A DNA stretch of 64,000 nucleotides, taken from NCBI GenBank assembly GCA_013398955.1, contig VWPU01012282.1, positions 248,001-312,000 of the forward strand, written 5' to 3'. Below are positions 14,166 to 26,872 of the stretch, piece after piece. The translations under genes were made by a program, and so were the position numbers. Each line of letters starts with the position of its first letter. Position 1 is the stretch's first letter. A model generated the notes under the pieces. It had not been told where the DNA came from and did not search any database. It worked only from the letters and a program-made list of their open reading frames with translations. The DNA comes from Callaeas wilsoni. Lineage: Eukaryota > Chordata > Aves > Passeriformes > Callaeidae.

Positions 14166-15595
14166 TCAACTTCCATTCATATGAAGTACACAGAGAACAC
14201 TTCAACTATACAACAGCCTTTGCTTAACATTTCTGAAGACCAATGTGTTCTAAACACCTTTGCAGATGCTTTTAATTGGGAAACTGCATAGAAGAGCATT
14301 ATCAATGCACAGGCTATCAGAATCTCATCACAATATTTCAAAGAAATAATTTCCCATAAAAGATAAATGAAGCCAACGTTTACTTCACAATTGCATCTTG
14401 AATTCTAGTGTTTCATGACAGGTGTAAAGTTCATGTTAGCCCTATAACTGACTTTCAAATTAGAAGCTGTAACTCTTTCACTCTTATGTAATTAAACAAG
14501 CCATTTATGGGACTTGTTAGTGAATGCTGCTCTCAACACCATCCACTATAAGGAAAGACTAATTATTTTTAACACAGCATGAATGTTAATGGTACCTCTA
14601 TGAGTCTTACATATGTTAGTGAAAGGCTAAAGGTAGATCTCACTGCATGGAGAAATCAAACCAATTTCAGAAAGGTGCCAGTGTCTGACATTAAATAAAA
14701 CACAGCATTGAAAGAACTTAGAATGTCCCCAATTTCTCCTTAGCCACACCAGTATACTGCAGTGGAATATATCAGAATATATCTGCTGAAGAGCATGAAA
14801 ATTTAAGTCTACAAGAAAAGCACCAGTACAGATTATTTTTTACAGTTTCCAACTGATTGGAATCCCCATTAGCAAAGGTCAGGCTTAATTTGCCACAGTT
14901 GCATTCAGAAAGCCTGTGGTCCATCATAGCACAAGGAAGACAAAAAAAAAATGCTGCTTAACTCACTCAGTTGGAGATCATTCCATTATATGCATACAAA
15001 ATATGTACTCAAGGGCATGAGGTTTTATTGCATAGCTACTAAATGTTAATAGCATGTAATAAATGTTGTACCTAGGTCATGAAAAGAAGAAGATGTCTCA
15101 AAAGTAAGACAGGTATTTTTGAGCTTATATTACAGAGGAAAGTCTAGCAAAACTTAACAATAGGTATTACTACTGCAGCTGTCATATTGGGATTTTGAAT
15201 TTTTTAATATCCATTTCAAGTAGTTCAGAGCTATTTTGTAAAATCCCTGTTACATAATTAGCTTTAAAAATTGCTCAAGCTAGCATTTTGTCTATAAGGC
15301 AAAATCGGAAGAAAAGTTTAAAATAATGCTGCCTATTCTTTACACAATTGAAAAGCTGTGCCAATATTATCTTTGTTGCAGCAGCAGCTGCTTGCAATTG
15401 CCTTCAGAACTGATTTGGGTCTCTCTGTCATGTGCTAGTGGAATCAGGCAGAGGCTTTAATAGCATGTGTTCAATGTATACAGTTCCTGGGTGATCCTAT
15501 CAGAGCAGAGAAATTCCTAGCAGCTAACTGAGTGTGCAATTACTGCATCATCATATCTGCATGGAACTTTGTTTTCTCCTCAAGCATCTTGGCCT

Positions 15596-15792
15596 GGCAT
15601 CCCTATTCCCAGGAAGTTCCACAGGCTGTAACTCCCACTGCTACAAAATCTCTGACAAACGTGGGCATGAGAAGCCTGGGGCGTGGGCACAAGGAACCAT
15701 CCGACCTCTGTTAGAGCAGCAGAATGAAGAGAAGGCCCCGAGTGCGACTCTGAGGAACAACACACTGCGCTTACAGGGACTTTCAGCGTAAA
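15596..15792. other. GC-richer patch with overlapping open frames
   Basis: Base composition rises here and several CpGs occur within about 130 bp, near 15658-15790. Overlapping open frames of 60-85 codons exist on both strands. A CAG precedes GAAGTTCC at about 15611, but I do not recognise a protein in any frame. It could be an old LTR fragment, a decayed processed sequence or a non-coding exon. Frames open on both strands argue against a true coding exon. Confidence 0.2.
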
Positions 15793-16927
15793 GCAATCTA
15801 AGCAGTTCTTGTTTTTTATATGTATTGCCACTAATTAATTGACTTTGGTCCACTTATTCCTTGCAAGTGGGAAACAAAAAGGTAGACAAAATGACACTGA
15901 ATAGGAACTGAGGTTTTAAATGTGTAGTAACTTGCAGAGCATAGGTATATCTGTCTAGGATTTGAGAGAAATTGTTTCAAATTCTATCAAGTATATGTGT
16001 TTTATTCACAGACATTTCTTTAAAAAACATACCCCTCTAAAAATAACATTTCTAAAAAATAAAATCTATTGTCCAAAGAAAGTTAAGACAACTAGAAAAA
16101 TTCTTGTCACTCCAGACTGGCAGAATGAGAGCAAAGTGAAAACTGGGACAGAGGAATAATTCAGGTAGTCATTATTTTAAATAAATGCTGATCTGGTTAA
16201 AGAAACTATGGAAGGTAAATTAGGAGTGAGACTGGATGTCTTCTGTCTCTGTGGTCATGCCATTAGCACCACCAGAAGTTTCATTCAGAAAGTGTTCCTG
16301 AATGGATTCTTATTGTCATGGGAATAACAACAAAGAATAAATGGTATAGCATCAGAGCAACAGTCCTTCAAAACAGTATTTTGCTGTCCACGATATTTAA
16401 AGCACCATGCTCCACTAGACGGAAAATGTTTCTCCTAAAAGGTCACAGCATCTCTCAAATATAAATTTTGAGCTGACCCATCTGCAAAGCAATCACAGTA
16501 TGGCAGCTGAAGTACCACCAGTTTCCTGGAAAAGTGATGACTCCACTTGACAGGCCCCCAGACGACACTGCAAAATTGATGACCTTGTACAAAAGCTTAA
16601 TGAAAACTCTTTTTCTTATAATCTAAAGATTGAGATTTAACACATTTTACCTAGATATAGTCTAATACAGTAGATACAAACAGGATACATTCCTTAGAAA
16701 TTAAATAAGACTTGTGGACAAGATTATGAAAAGTGCTGAGATGGATTATGAAGAAAAAACTTCACATATAAGCAAACTCAGGTAAATCAGTCTGCTTTAG
16801 TGATCTTGAAAATCCTGTTAGGTATCGCTAAGCATCTAAATGTCTTTGAAAACATCCCTCTGTGTCTAACATTATTAGGAATCATTGGACTTGAAAGACT
16901 AAAGGGACTCAGCCTCATCTGCAATAT

Positions 16928-16976
16928 ACAGCTGTACTTTTCAAGCAGAATTCATACGATTCAACAGTACAGCTGT
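16928..16976. repeat. Perfect 11-bp inverted repeat with E-boxes
   Basis: ACAGCTGTACT at 16928-16938 is the reverse complement of AGTACAGCTGT at 16966-16976, with a 27-base spacer. Each arm contains CAGCTG, an E-box palindrome, so the pair could be two bHLH sites in fixed geometry or simply a chance hairpin. Confidence 0.75.
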
Positions 16977-19900
16977 CCAATCAAAGATCCCTCCACCATC
17001 AAGTGGAAGATGGACACTCATCATAAAATCTCCCATAAAGGATAAAGCACTCTCTTGAAATACCTTTCTCAGACTTGGTATAAATTGGCCTCTGGAAGAC
17101 AGCTAGAGGGAGTTTAAATGGCTAGACACATAATTCATACCTGCAGTCTAGGAACAGAACAAAGAATGCGCTACTGATGACTTCAGAAAGTCTTTTGTTG
17201 AGCTCCTGCTCTGCCCCAAACACTAATTAGGTCCATGTTTTAACCTGTACAACTGTGAGGACTGTCACATTAGGAAAAAAACCTTTAAAATAGACGTACG
17301 TTCTAGGCATCAATTTTTTCTACGTCCTTGAGCATGAGTCCCCAATAAAATGCAACAGACTCACTGAATCACTGAGCAAATGCACCAGGTCATGTAAAGG
17401 CACAAAGACGTGACTACGCTGCAATCTGCATGTTTATTTAGAGACTCCTTTGAACACACAGGCAGTAAAGTGGTCTCACCTCTCTCTTACTCAAGAATTA
17501 CACACTCAGCAAAGCTAGCCAGTGCACTGCCATGGGAGAGCACAAGATGTGAATTACTTAAATTTGACAATAAATTCATTAAATAAAAATAAAAATGAGG
17601 CCTCTTTGTTTGACAAAGGGGAAAATTTCAAAGTTCACTGAGTGAAAAGATTTACACAAGAAGTGCTCTGAAATACTGGCGGATGGGAAGAACATGAAAT
17701 TTTGAAGTATGATGGGCCAGGGACAGTAGGGATATAAGCAGGATGAAATAAAGGGAATTTGTGAATTGGCTTTGAGGAAATGGCAGAGATAATAAGAACA
17801 CAACAGCAATAAGAAACACCATTTTTTTCACAATGCTCCCTATGCTGTGAAGTTGGGGGACAATTCATTCTGAAGGTACATAATATAGGACAAAGAGAAA
17901 GAACAGGTATTCTCATTCTTCCCACATTTTCCATAAAATCATATTTGTTCACTAGCTACCTATTAATGGAGAAATCTTTTGCAGCCATTTGCTTTCGTTG
18001 CATTAACTTTTGTTCTGCTTCTAATCTGGAAAACATGAGCAACCTGCAAGCAGAACAGTAAGTCAGTGCCCTGAAGTAGCCCACTTATTTTGTTAAATTA
18101 TCTGTCTGCCCAATTATCATTACAATAACTGTATTGCATTTTGCTGAAAATAAATTTTATGTGGCATGAGCTACATTTATAGTATCAAGACAAACACTGA
18201 AACTTTAAAATTTTTAAGAAAAGTCCATCAACATTTGTTTCCAGTCATATTCAACCTCTTTAAACTGTGTAGTGTCCTTTAATTCAAGGGATATCTGAAC
18301 AAAAACTATATTATTCATCACTTACCTTTCAGATTTATTCAGACAGTTCAGAAATAATGGAAGGAAAAGAGTTCTAATGCAAGTTTCTTAAGTATGCGGA
18401 TTAGGACTTTTCATGTTCACAAAGAAACCCAGCAAAACTTTTGATCTGAGAGACTGTGAATGCTAATGATCAGAAAGAATGTCATGGAGGATTTGTTTAT
18501 ATTTTTAAAACTGTACATAAAAATTATTTATAAAGGAAACAAAATGCAGGCAAGAAATGAAAGACATTCTTTGATAAATTAAAAATGTTTGCTTTCTACT
18601 ATAATGTAAGAAAGCTAGATGTAAGAGAACTATATTGTGTGTATGTTCAAAGGCTTAACAGCATGAGGTATAGAAGTATTTCAAACGGTAACAGCTCAGA
18701 AAATAGTATAGGTCTTGAAATTAAGTCATCCTCATAAATAAATCATCAAATAAAGATAAAATGACAAATTGGTATTAGTCTAATACAAATTTAGCTGAAG
18801 TATTAATATCCTTTTTTTCCCCCCTCAGAAAGAAACTTGCTATAAAACTTGAGTTCAGATAAATGTCTTCAGGTCTAAATATTTGTGGTGCAATTCTTTA
18901 TTGCTTTTGGTCACTCATAAAAACTGTAGTGATGTCAAGCCATTGTTAAGATGTCAAACTACAGAGTGCACATTTTGATGTATCTTTGAAATCTGCTCTA
19001 CCGTTTCTGAAAATACAGGTGCCATAGTTCTCTTACATATTAGGCATTGCATCAATGTCTGTGAGAAAAGCTCCCCCTACTCTTTGATATGGACCCACAC
19101 TCTTAGTGGCAGCTGTACATTTCCTCCATGTCTAAAGGACCATGTGTCACCTTCTCATTTTGTGTAAAAGTCTTGTAGGCCTAATACACATGAAGGAAAA
19201 GATGCCCCCTTTGTACACCAACTGAACCCAAGATTTAACAGGAATTTTCCTCTGAAAGACAGATGAACCTAAGAATATAGGGCATAGTATTCAGAGCAAT
19301 ATCTCATCATAAAAAAGTCATAAGAATAAGGAAAATCCCAGCTGCCTAGTTCTTATCAGAAGATAATCCTACACACAGTGCACTGCTGGAAGAAAATTTC
19401 ACATCATTTGTCTTTTTAGCGTACTTTATAGCAGCTATCTTTTTTCACATTCGTAAAACTCCTGCGACCCTTTTTGCTCCCTCTGTCAGACTTCTAATTG
19501 TTTGTACTGAAACTATCCTAATTAGATTGAGATTTTTAGGGTGTGGACCTTGTCTAACTGTTTGGTTTATAACACTGTGAGTGTACAGTACTTACATTAA
19601 CATTAAACTATATCTTGTCCAGTATCTTATGATGCTTATTACAGAGAAATAGACATCTTGTTTTCAGCCTCCTTTCTAAATTAAACAAGGCTTATATGAT
19701 CAAGGCTACATATATCTCCATGTATATCTGTACTATCAAAATTTCAAATCACTCTGCCCAAGTCAACTATATTTACATTCCCCCAAAATGGTAACGAGCT
19801 CAGAGATAATAAATACCTACCATGCTTCATGAAAATAAATGTGTTGCAGATACTACTTCCCTGGGAATAAAACCTGCAGTACTTGCCCAGTACTTTTGAG

Positions 19901-22205
19901 ATATTATAAAACAACAGATAGGCACACTATTTACTGCTCAAATCTGAGAGAAGAACATCAGTCAGCGCTCACATGTTTCATTTGCCACAATCAAATGTGT
20001 TTCACACAGCTATGGAGAAACAGACTCACCAGTTGTGATGCTCATAGAGCCACTTAAGAACTCATAAGCAGATCTAGTGGGTCATGCAAAGGTCTGCTTT
20101 GTCAGGCACTCATTACTGGCTGTGGCTAACGGCAGGCACGCAGTGAAAAGCAGAGCAGTGGAAATGCACAGCGCTGTTTCCTGGGAGTACTGCTTCCAGT
20201 AGTGTACGAACCATGGACATCCTGAGCTTGGCATTATGTCTATGTGCTTAATAGCTCTGCCTCCCTGCCCCCGCAAGGATTTGTTCAATGGATTTTGGCA
20301 CTTCTGTAGACATCTGGCATCCCAAACTTCCAATGGCACTGGAGCCCCTCGTTACCTACATGCTTCACAAAGAAACGTCACCTTTTGCTTGCCTTGTACT
20401 GCCACCTTTTAGTCTTACATGATACTTCCTGGAGTTTATTTTTTTTCAGAAAACAGCTCTTCCTTGGTTATCCACAATTTACAACCTGCTATTCTAATGA
20501 CCTTGGTCATATTCTCTCTCTCAGTTGCTTCTTTCCCAACTGTTTAGAGCAAAGATTTAAAACCAATTAAAAAGACATTGGAGCTTCGGTGACTTCATGG
20601 CCTTTGGATCATTTTCAAAAGAGATACACGGTACACAGTACAGTAAGCATATGATTGACTACTCTCTGTGCAAAAACCCAACCACTGCCTCTTGAGGTAT
20701 TTTTTGTAGTCTACAATATATTTCTGGTATTTTTTCTTTAAAAAAAAGAGCTATTTCTGTATTTTTTACATATTGAATTGATGTCAATATGTTATTCAGG
20801 TCTTAAATTTAAAAAGAATGGTACAAATATTGCAATAAAACTATTTTTACGCTATTCAAATAGGCTTTTGATATTTACTACTTGAAGAACAGAAAGGAAA
20901 AAGAAAGAGCAAACACCTTCTACCTTTTCATCAGGGCATAAGACATAAAGGAAAAGAAAATCATATGATAAACAGAACAATGGGGATGGGGTGGCTTAGT
21001 GCTATTTCCAGGCTAAGTTCCAAGCCACTTCTATAATCAAGTTCCAATCCAAGTAAATGTTTGGCTCACTTCCTTTGTATCTGACAAACTTAAGTATAAG
21101 AAATTCAAGGGTTTATTTTTTTCATTTTCACTTCGATGAAAGCATTCTTACTTCTCATGCAGTTTTCAGATCAGATCAATTGTTTTATTTTTCTAAAATG
21201 CCAAAAACAGCATAGCTAGGAGGAAACTTATGCAGGAAAAAATAAGCTGTTGCTTCTCTACTTATTACACAATGTTACTTGCTTTTTTCATGTGCTCTAT
21301 TAGTTCTAGTGGATGCCATACTGTCTAAAGCTTTATTCCAGAAAGGAAAAACTGCAGTAATTATGGCCAAAAATGTCAGGATGCACTGCACAACTATTCT
21401 TTGCACCACAACTCAAGAAGTATGGCATTCTTTTGTAACATACCTCTTAAACATATGTATTCTGCAGTTTGTCTTACATCAAAAAACACTTCTTAATGCA
21501 ATGCAAGAAGGCATTTAAAAGACAGTATCTGAAGATGTGAGTCACTCAGTTCGGAAATAGATTACAGTATTCCTTCAGAGTAGCAGTAACAGAAAAGCTT
21601 CTTTAGAATGCCAAGGCCAAACACACAATACTCTAAAGGCACAGTGCTTGCTATGCCCTTTACTGGCAGATTGATTTTCATGTTCTCACTAAGCAAGCAT
21701 TTAGCAACATCACACTGCTGGTTGGGTAGCAATGACAACCCAATTAGAAAACATAGTCAATGAACAGGTCAGGCAGCCACAGTCCAGATATCCTAAGCAA
21801 GACTAGTCCTTTCAGTTTGTAAAACTTTCTGTTGACCCTTTCCTTATCATCAGTGACCCACCATAAAAACATGTCAAAATTTTGTGAAGAAACAAAATGG
21901 AAAATATTTTATAACTCGTCCAAATAAGCAAACAGCTTAAGAAAACTTTTAGAGGAATCGTCAGCATAGGAAAGAAAAGAAATGGGTAATAGAGTGAGAT
22001 TTCTGGTTTCCCCATAAATGCAAGCAGTGTACTTCTTGTGAGCTTCAGGGAAATGTTTTTGGGTAGCCTGTGCTAATCAGACGTATATTTGGATAGCCTA
22101 GAGCTACCAAAACTAGGAAATGATATGGCTGTATTATTTAGTCAACTTAGCTTTCCATATAAACACATATAATTTTGGATTTTGGTATGATCTCTCTTGA
22201 AACAG

Positions 22206-22206
<1 letters not shown>
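16977..22206. other. Unique DNA, no gene seen
   Basis: No gene or known repeat recognised. A slightly GC-richer block at about 20060-20350 has an 85-codon minus frame without recognisable motifs. Confidence 0.5.

Positions 22207-22250
<44 letters not shown>
22207..22250. repeat. (GATA)11 microsatellite
   Basis: Eleven uninterrupted GATA units, 44 bp. Pure arrays of this length are normally length-polymorphic between individuals. The minus-strand open frame across it, giving a Tyr-Leu-Ser-Ile repeat, is an artefact of the array. Confidence 0.98.
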
Positions 22251-22262
22251 TGTAGTTACAAT

Positions 22263-22288
22263 ATACAAATATTGTATACAAATATTGT
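22263..22288. repeat. 13-bp perfect tandem duplication
   Basis: ATACAAATATTGT is repeated twice in tandem just downstream of the GATA array. It is probably a slippage product in the same unstable neighbourhood. Confidence 0.9.
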
Positions 22289-25029
22289 ATATGGATTTGA
22301 GGTTATTAAGCCTGAAAGCAGGCAGTAGATATTTCTCAATATATGACACATACAAAGCAGATGAATGTAAGGATCAAGAAGGAAACTACATAAATTGTGC
22401 TTTTAAAGAGGGGCAGCTAGGCCTTTTTTGATCAAACTGAGAGTTTAATTCAGAAAGCACAGTATTAGCACTAGGGCTGTGAAATCTAGTGTTCATCACA
22501 TACAAAGTTCATGTCTTTGGAGACAAAGTTACCAACCCTTACAAAAAGCAAGACCCACTTGGCCTTTCAAAACGGCCAAGATCTTTCCTGAAGTCTATTG
22601 GTCTTTTTTAAACTCAAGACAGATCTCTCTGTAATAGACTAGTGGGGGTTTTATTGTCATAAGGATAGCTTTTCAACATCACAGTTATTATCTTCATTAA
22701 AAACACCTTGGCTATGCCATTTCGCAAAGCCCTTCTGTTCAGAAATGCCTCTCTTTACATGTTCCATCATTGATGTTTCTTCTAGAACTATTGAATCTCA
22801 CCTTTTAGTTTAATCTCGAACCAAACTAAACTTAATATTCTACATGGAACAGTTCTCAACTTTTATTCTGTCATATGTCCTGTTTCCTGCTCCCATGGTT
22901 CACTAGTTGAGTCTTTGCTATGCTGCAGCCTTTATAAGAGATTGGCTTATTTGCCTCTACTATCCATGCTGACTTAATGGTTTTATGTAAATAGTAAATT
23001 TAAACTATACCAGCATGTATAACTGGTCATCAAGCTCCTTTCAAAATTGCGTCAGTGAGTTTTGTTGCATGAGAAGGAATGTCAGGATGCCATTACAAAA
23101 TCTAGGAACAGCATTACAAAATTAACGAAAACAGCACAAATGCATTGAAGCTATGTGTATGATTCTGTTTTCTGAACTGCAGTGTAGGCACATCTGAAAT
23201 CTGCTTGCTCACACTACAGAAACTACTTATTAGCATCTGTATATAACACATCATCACCACAGGGAAAGCTAGTTTAAAATCCTAAATGTCAAGACATAAT
23301 TAACTTAAAGGTCAGGTTTAATTACAGTTGTTGAAACTGAAATACACTAATTACCATTACTATGTCAGAAAATTTCTTAAAATGATTGCAAATGTTTTGT
23401 TGGTGCCCGTACTTTTCTGTAATTGACATCTTTTGTTTCATGATGGAGACGTTTCAATGAGTATTTTTTTACTGACTTTGAAGCAGAAAGAGAACCAACC
23501 AGAAAACTAATGAACAAAGCATCACCACAAATCTCAACAAAACCCGTTCTCTGCATTACAATATTATTAATTACTTTCTTGTAATTGGCACTTCAGATAA
23601 TCATTTAGATAATGAAATTATTTGGAGAGTCTGGTGCATGGATGAAACAGATTTAACTGTGCAGCTCTGAAGTTTAATGACAAAACTAATCAATAAGTGA
23701 AATAGACTGGTGAGAAAATAACTCAATAACTGAAAATTTTGCTGTACCTGTAGGCTTTTCCCAGGATTCCACTGGGAATAGTTATTGTCTCACATAAGTA
23801 TTTTAGTTCTCTCTTTCCCCCAAGGTACAGAAAGTTTGAATGCTGTGATTTCATTTTCTCTTCTGTTATCTAGTGTTTATTCTTTCCTCCTCACCACAGC
23901 CAGGAGTTCCAACTTACCTTTTCCTATACTTTTAGCAGTGTGAGAGACATTTTTTTCCCCAAAGAAGCCATTCCTAGCTAGCTAAAATATAGCAGAGAAA
24001 AGGTTAAGCTATATAAAGTTCATTTCCCCACAACAGCATAGATTTTAGCTGCTGTATGGCCCCCATGCAAAAATTCAGAAGTCTGAAAGTGAATATAGCA
24101 GATGACTCTGGAGGAAAATGTTACTAAGACAGGCCATCAAATGCACTGATAAAAGAGACATAGTCATTTATTAAGTTTCATTCATTCCGCACCTGAGTTG
24201 CTGGTTGTAACAGCTGCCCCTGTGCGGTGGTGTCCATGCCTTCCGAAGTGCGCTAATCACCTGAAATCAGCAGGAAATATTTCTGTTTCTGGAGGAAATA
24301 TTTCTACTTGGTAAGTGGGCAGCTCCCACGCCCCTTTCCTCCTCCTCTTCCACAAGCCCCAGTACTTGGTGCTTCACATAAAATGACAGAAAAGAGCTCA
24401 AAAGTCTGAATATAAGGAATATATACATCAACTGAGATAATGAAGGACTGTCTCAAGTACACAGGTATTGCAGGAAAGCGGCTGGCAGCTCAGAAATCAG
24501 CAAAAGAACAGCCTTGACTGTGCTACTGCCTTGCATCTCAATAAACGGGAAAGGATAGCATTTAATTAAAGGGTACCTGCCTCCCAGGTACTGATGACAT
24601 TGAAATCAGTGTGGACAGAAGGCATTAAAGTGGCATAACCCAAAAATTCTCTTATTTAAGATTTACAGCTGACCGTTAGAGAAAAGTGAAAATTTATTAA
24701 AGGCTTCCATCTGGCAGAATGTATCATTAGTATTCAAACTGATAGCAGACTGATTTAAATTTAATAATCTGAGTGGAGATATGCATCAAAAAAGAATTCT
24801 TTTAAAATGTGTCTAATAGCAATAACTGACTTCTTTATTATAGTCTGCCTGTGAAAAATGCCAGATATCAAAGAACAAGACATCAAATGTTAATTTCAGT
24901 GTGTTCTTCTAGTTGAAACTCACATTAAAATAATATACTTGCTGCGAATCAAGTAGCACAGACTGTACCTGCTTGTACCTTCCTTGAGGAAGACTTGAAA
25001 CATCAAGGCCCAGAAAAAGCAGGAGTTTG
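22289..25029. other. Unique AT-rich DNA, no gene seen
   Basis: No gene or mobile element recognised. It includes a run of homeodomain-type motifs, listed separately, and a consensus-like splice donor GGTAAGT near 24310 without a convincing acceptor in front of it. Confidence 0.5.
23281..23650. other. Candidate conserved non-coding segment
   Basis: Non-repetitive sequence with at least five ATTA-core sites: CATAATTAAC near 23297, TTTAATTACAG near 23318, CTAATTACC near 23348, TTAATTAC near 23567, GTAATTGG near 23581. Such clustering is typical of homeobox-bound enhancers, but AT-rich DNA also yields these sites by chance. Confidence 0.2.
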
Positions 25030-25933
25030 ACCATACCGAAAGGAGCAGTGAGGTTGTAGGAGTGGAAGTGTCCCAGCACTGGCAGTAGGGGCTGCAGGGA
25101 TGGCCTCAGTGATTCCAGCCACTGGCCCCAGTGCAGGGCACAGCTGAGCCCTGCCGCCACCAGTGTGGGACCTCCAGGAAAATGTATCTAAGAAAGGGAA
25201 AAACGCTGTCCAGGAGAGAGGAGCAAGTTAAAAACAAGTGTAAGAAATAGTTCTGTGAACACCAAAGTCAAAAAGGAGAAGGGGAGGGGCTGCTCCCAGT
25301 GCCGGATCAGAGATTCTCCTGCAGCTTATGGAAGAGACCACAGCAGAGCAAGTGTTTACCAGCAGCCACTGGAGAAGAGCACGTCTGAGCAGATGTCCAC
25401 ACTGCAGACCGGGAGAACCCACCCAAGAGCAGCTGGATATTCCCTAAAGGAATGATAGCCTCTGGACAGTTCATGCTGGAGTATGTTCACCTGGCAGGAG
25501 CAGCAACCCATGGGAAGGGCCCACACTGGAGCAAGAGAAAACTGTGAGGAGGAAGGAACAGCAGAGAAGTGCTTTGGATTGACTGCCACAACCACTCCCC
25601 ACGTCCCTGCAAAGCTCAGTGAGTAGGGTAGACAAACAAGTAGGGAGGGAAGGAGTGAAGCTAAGCCTGGGAAGAAGGGGTGGAGGCTCATGGGGAAGGT
25701 GGTTTAGTTTTTGTTTCTTGCTATCCAACTCTATTTTAACTAGCAAAAATGATAGTAATTTTTTCCATAGGCAAGACCCTCTTGCCTCTGATGGCAGCTG
25801 GTAAGTGATTTCCCTTCCTGATCACAACCCATAAGCTTTTTCACCCTATTTTCTTCCCATGTCCTGTTTACAAGAAGTCAGAGAGTGGCTGGGTGGGTAT
25901 GTGGCAGCTGGCCAAGATCAACCTAACCTTGTA
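25030..25933 (+). mobile_element. Decayed ERVL-type LTR
   Basis: The block matches, from memory of avian repeats, the long LTR family whose ends read TGTATTGGG... and ...GGTCAACCCACCACA. Recognisable blocks in order are GGAGAGAGGAGCAAG-like near 25215, GAGATTCTCCTGCAGC near 25310, CCAACTCTATTTTAACTAGC near 25726, CATAAGCTTTTTC near 25831 and a decayed end GATCAACCTAACC near 25917. I infer the plus strand as sense because the family's polyadenylation signal lies after the CTCTATTTTAA block; here it has mutated. It is much more GC-rich than its surroundings. No internal retroviral genes are seen beside it, so it is probably a solo LTR. Edges are approximate, and short frames inside it are not genes. 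Confidence 0.75.
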
Positions 25934-26346
25934 TTTTTATGGGGAACACATCCTCTGAAGCTGTTCTTAGGTATCCTGTGTGAGAATTATGGTGAAGAAA
26001 GCACATGTACACAAAAAGATAATCTGTAACCTAATTTTTTTTTTAAATATTATTACCATGCCAAGTTGCGTTTTGTCCTTGTTTTAATTAATTGTATGAA
26101 GTTACCGTTCGGCTTTCAATTTATACAGCTGAGGTTTCATGTTTTAGGTAACATCCTCCTCTCATTCTCAATGTTAAATAAACTTTTTATACATCATTCT
26201 TTCATACCTCAGCCCTCACTTTATAACATGGGATTTCAGAATAGTTCACATAAAGCTAAGGTGACAACACAGTGTACCTGAAGAACAGTCTGTTAATATT
26301 TACTGGAAACGGCAAAAAACTCTCCAAAAGTCACAGACAGAATCAA
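25934..26346. other. Spacer between two LTRs
   Basis: About 400 bp of AT-rich DNA without recognised content. No gag, pol or env remnant was seen, so the two flanking LTRs do not bracket one provirus. Confidence 0.5.
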
Positions 26347-26872
26347 TGTGTACTAGTTCAAAAGCAAACCAGTGAGAGATTCCAAGTCAGAACTACAATT
26401 TAATAGGAAAATTAAAATAAAGGCAGAAAAGACAGGCTTAACCTGACAGTCAGGATACAATCTGACTCCCTGTTGGCCAGGGTGGTGGTAGCAGTCCGAT
26501 TGAATGGTGCCTGCAATCCTGTTGGAGTGATAGATGTGGTTCTGTTGAAGCAGTGAGCCTGTAGAAGGGTCTAGTCTTCCTCTGAAGGTCCAGTAGTGGT
26601 CATGTAGCTCTTGTCCTCTGGGAATCCAGTAGAAAAGGCTGCCCTGGTGCTCCAAAACCTCAGATTATATCCAGGCAGGAATTCTTGGTTCCTCCCCCTG
26701 GGCGGAGCATCTCACAATGGCATGATGTAATTCATGAGTCATGCAGTGAGGCTTGATGGGCCTTTCAGCAGGGACAGCCCCACAGAGGGAGTTATCAGGG
26801 ATGAGTGGAGAGAGGATGAAGAGCTCTGCTTCACTTACCTCAACAGCTTTCGTAGATGGTGACAGAACACAT
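26347..26872 (-). mobile_element. Decayed retroviral LTR, different family
   Basis: Read on the minus strand, this resembles a common avian LTR family. A start near TGTGTTCTGTCACC (26871 downward) is followed by the U3 block with GCTCCGCCCAGGGGGAGG (about 26690-26707). A TATA-like GGATATAATC lies at 26663-26672 and GGAGCACCAGGGCAGCC near 26637-26653. A long R-like stretch leads to ATTAAA at 26399-26404, a variant polyadenylation signal. It ends ...AACTAGTACACA at 26347. I found no convincing target-site duplication, and the right edge could lie up to about 26920. Open frames inside it, including one of 100 codons on the minus strand, are LTR sequence and not genes. Assignment to ERV1, ERVK or ERVL is uncertain. 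Confidence 0.7.
26663..26672 (-). promoter_or_regulatory. TATA-like box of the 26.3-26.9 kb LTR
   Basis: GGATATAATC on the minus strand sits between a GC-box-like U3 segment and the R region. This is the expected core promoter position of the LTR. Activity is unknown given the element's decay. Confidence 0.45.

Larger units (their letters stand above)
10358..16927. other. Unique AT-rich DNA, no gene seen
   Basis: No gene or mobile element recognised. Open frames are short and motif-free. The stretch includes a GC-richer patch and a candidate conserved non-coding segment, both listed separately. Confidence 0.55.

Noticed and set aside
22134..22355. Minus frame with a Tyr-Leu-Ser-Ile repeat
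   Set aside because: Produced by the GATA microsatellite.
24290..24320. Consensus-like splice donor GGTAAGT near 24310
   Set aside because: No pyrimidine tract and acceptor at a sensible distance upstream and no recognisable frame. Isolated donors are common by chance.
25228..25804. Several overlapping frames on both strands
   Set aside because: All lie inside the decayed ERVL-type LTR; frames are open because the sequence is GC-rich.
25934..26346. Possible proviral interior between two LTRs
   Set aside because: The flanking LTRs are from different families, the gap is only about 400 bp, and no gag, pol or env remnant is visible.
26353..26655. 100-codon minus-strand open frame with Gln- and His-rich product
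   Set aside because: It lies wholly in the R-like part of a retroviral LTR; LTR sequence of this family is non-coding.
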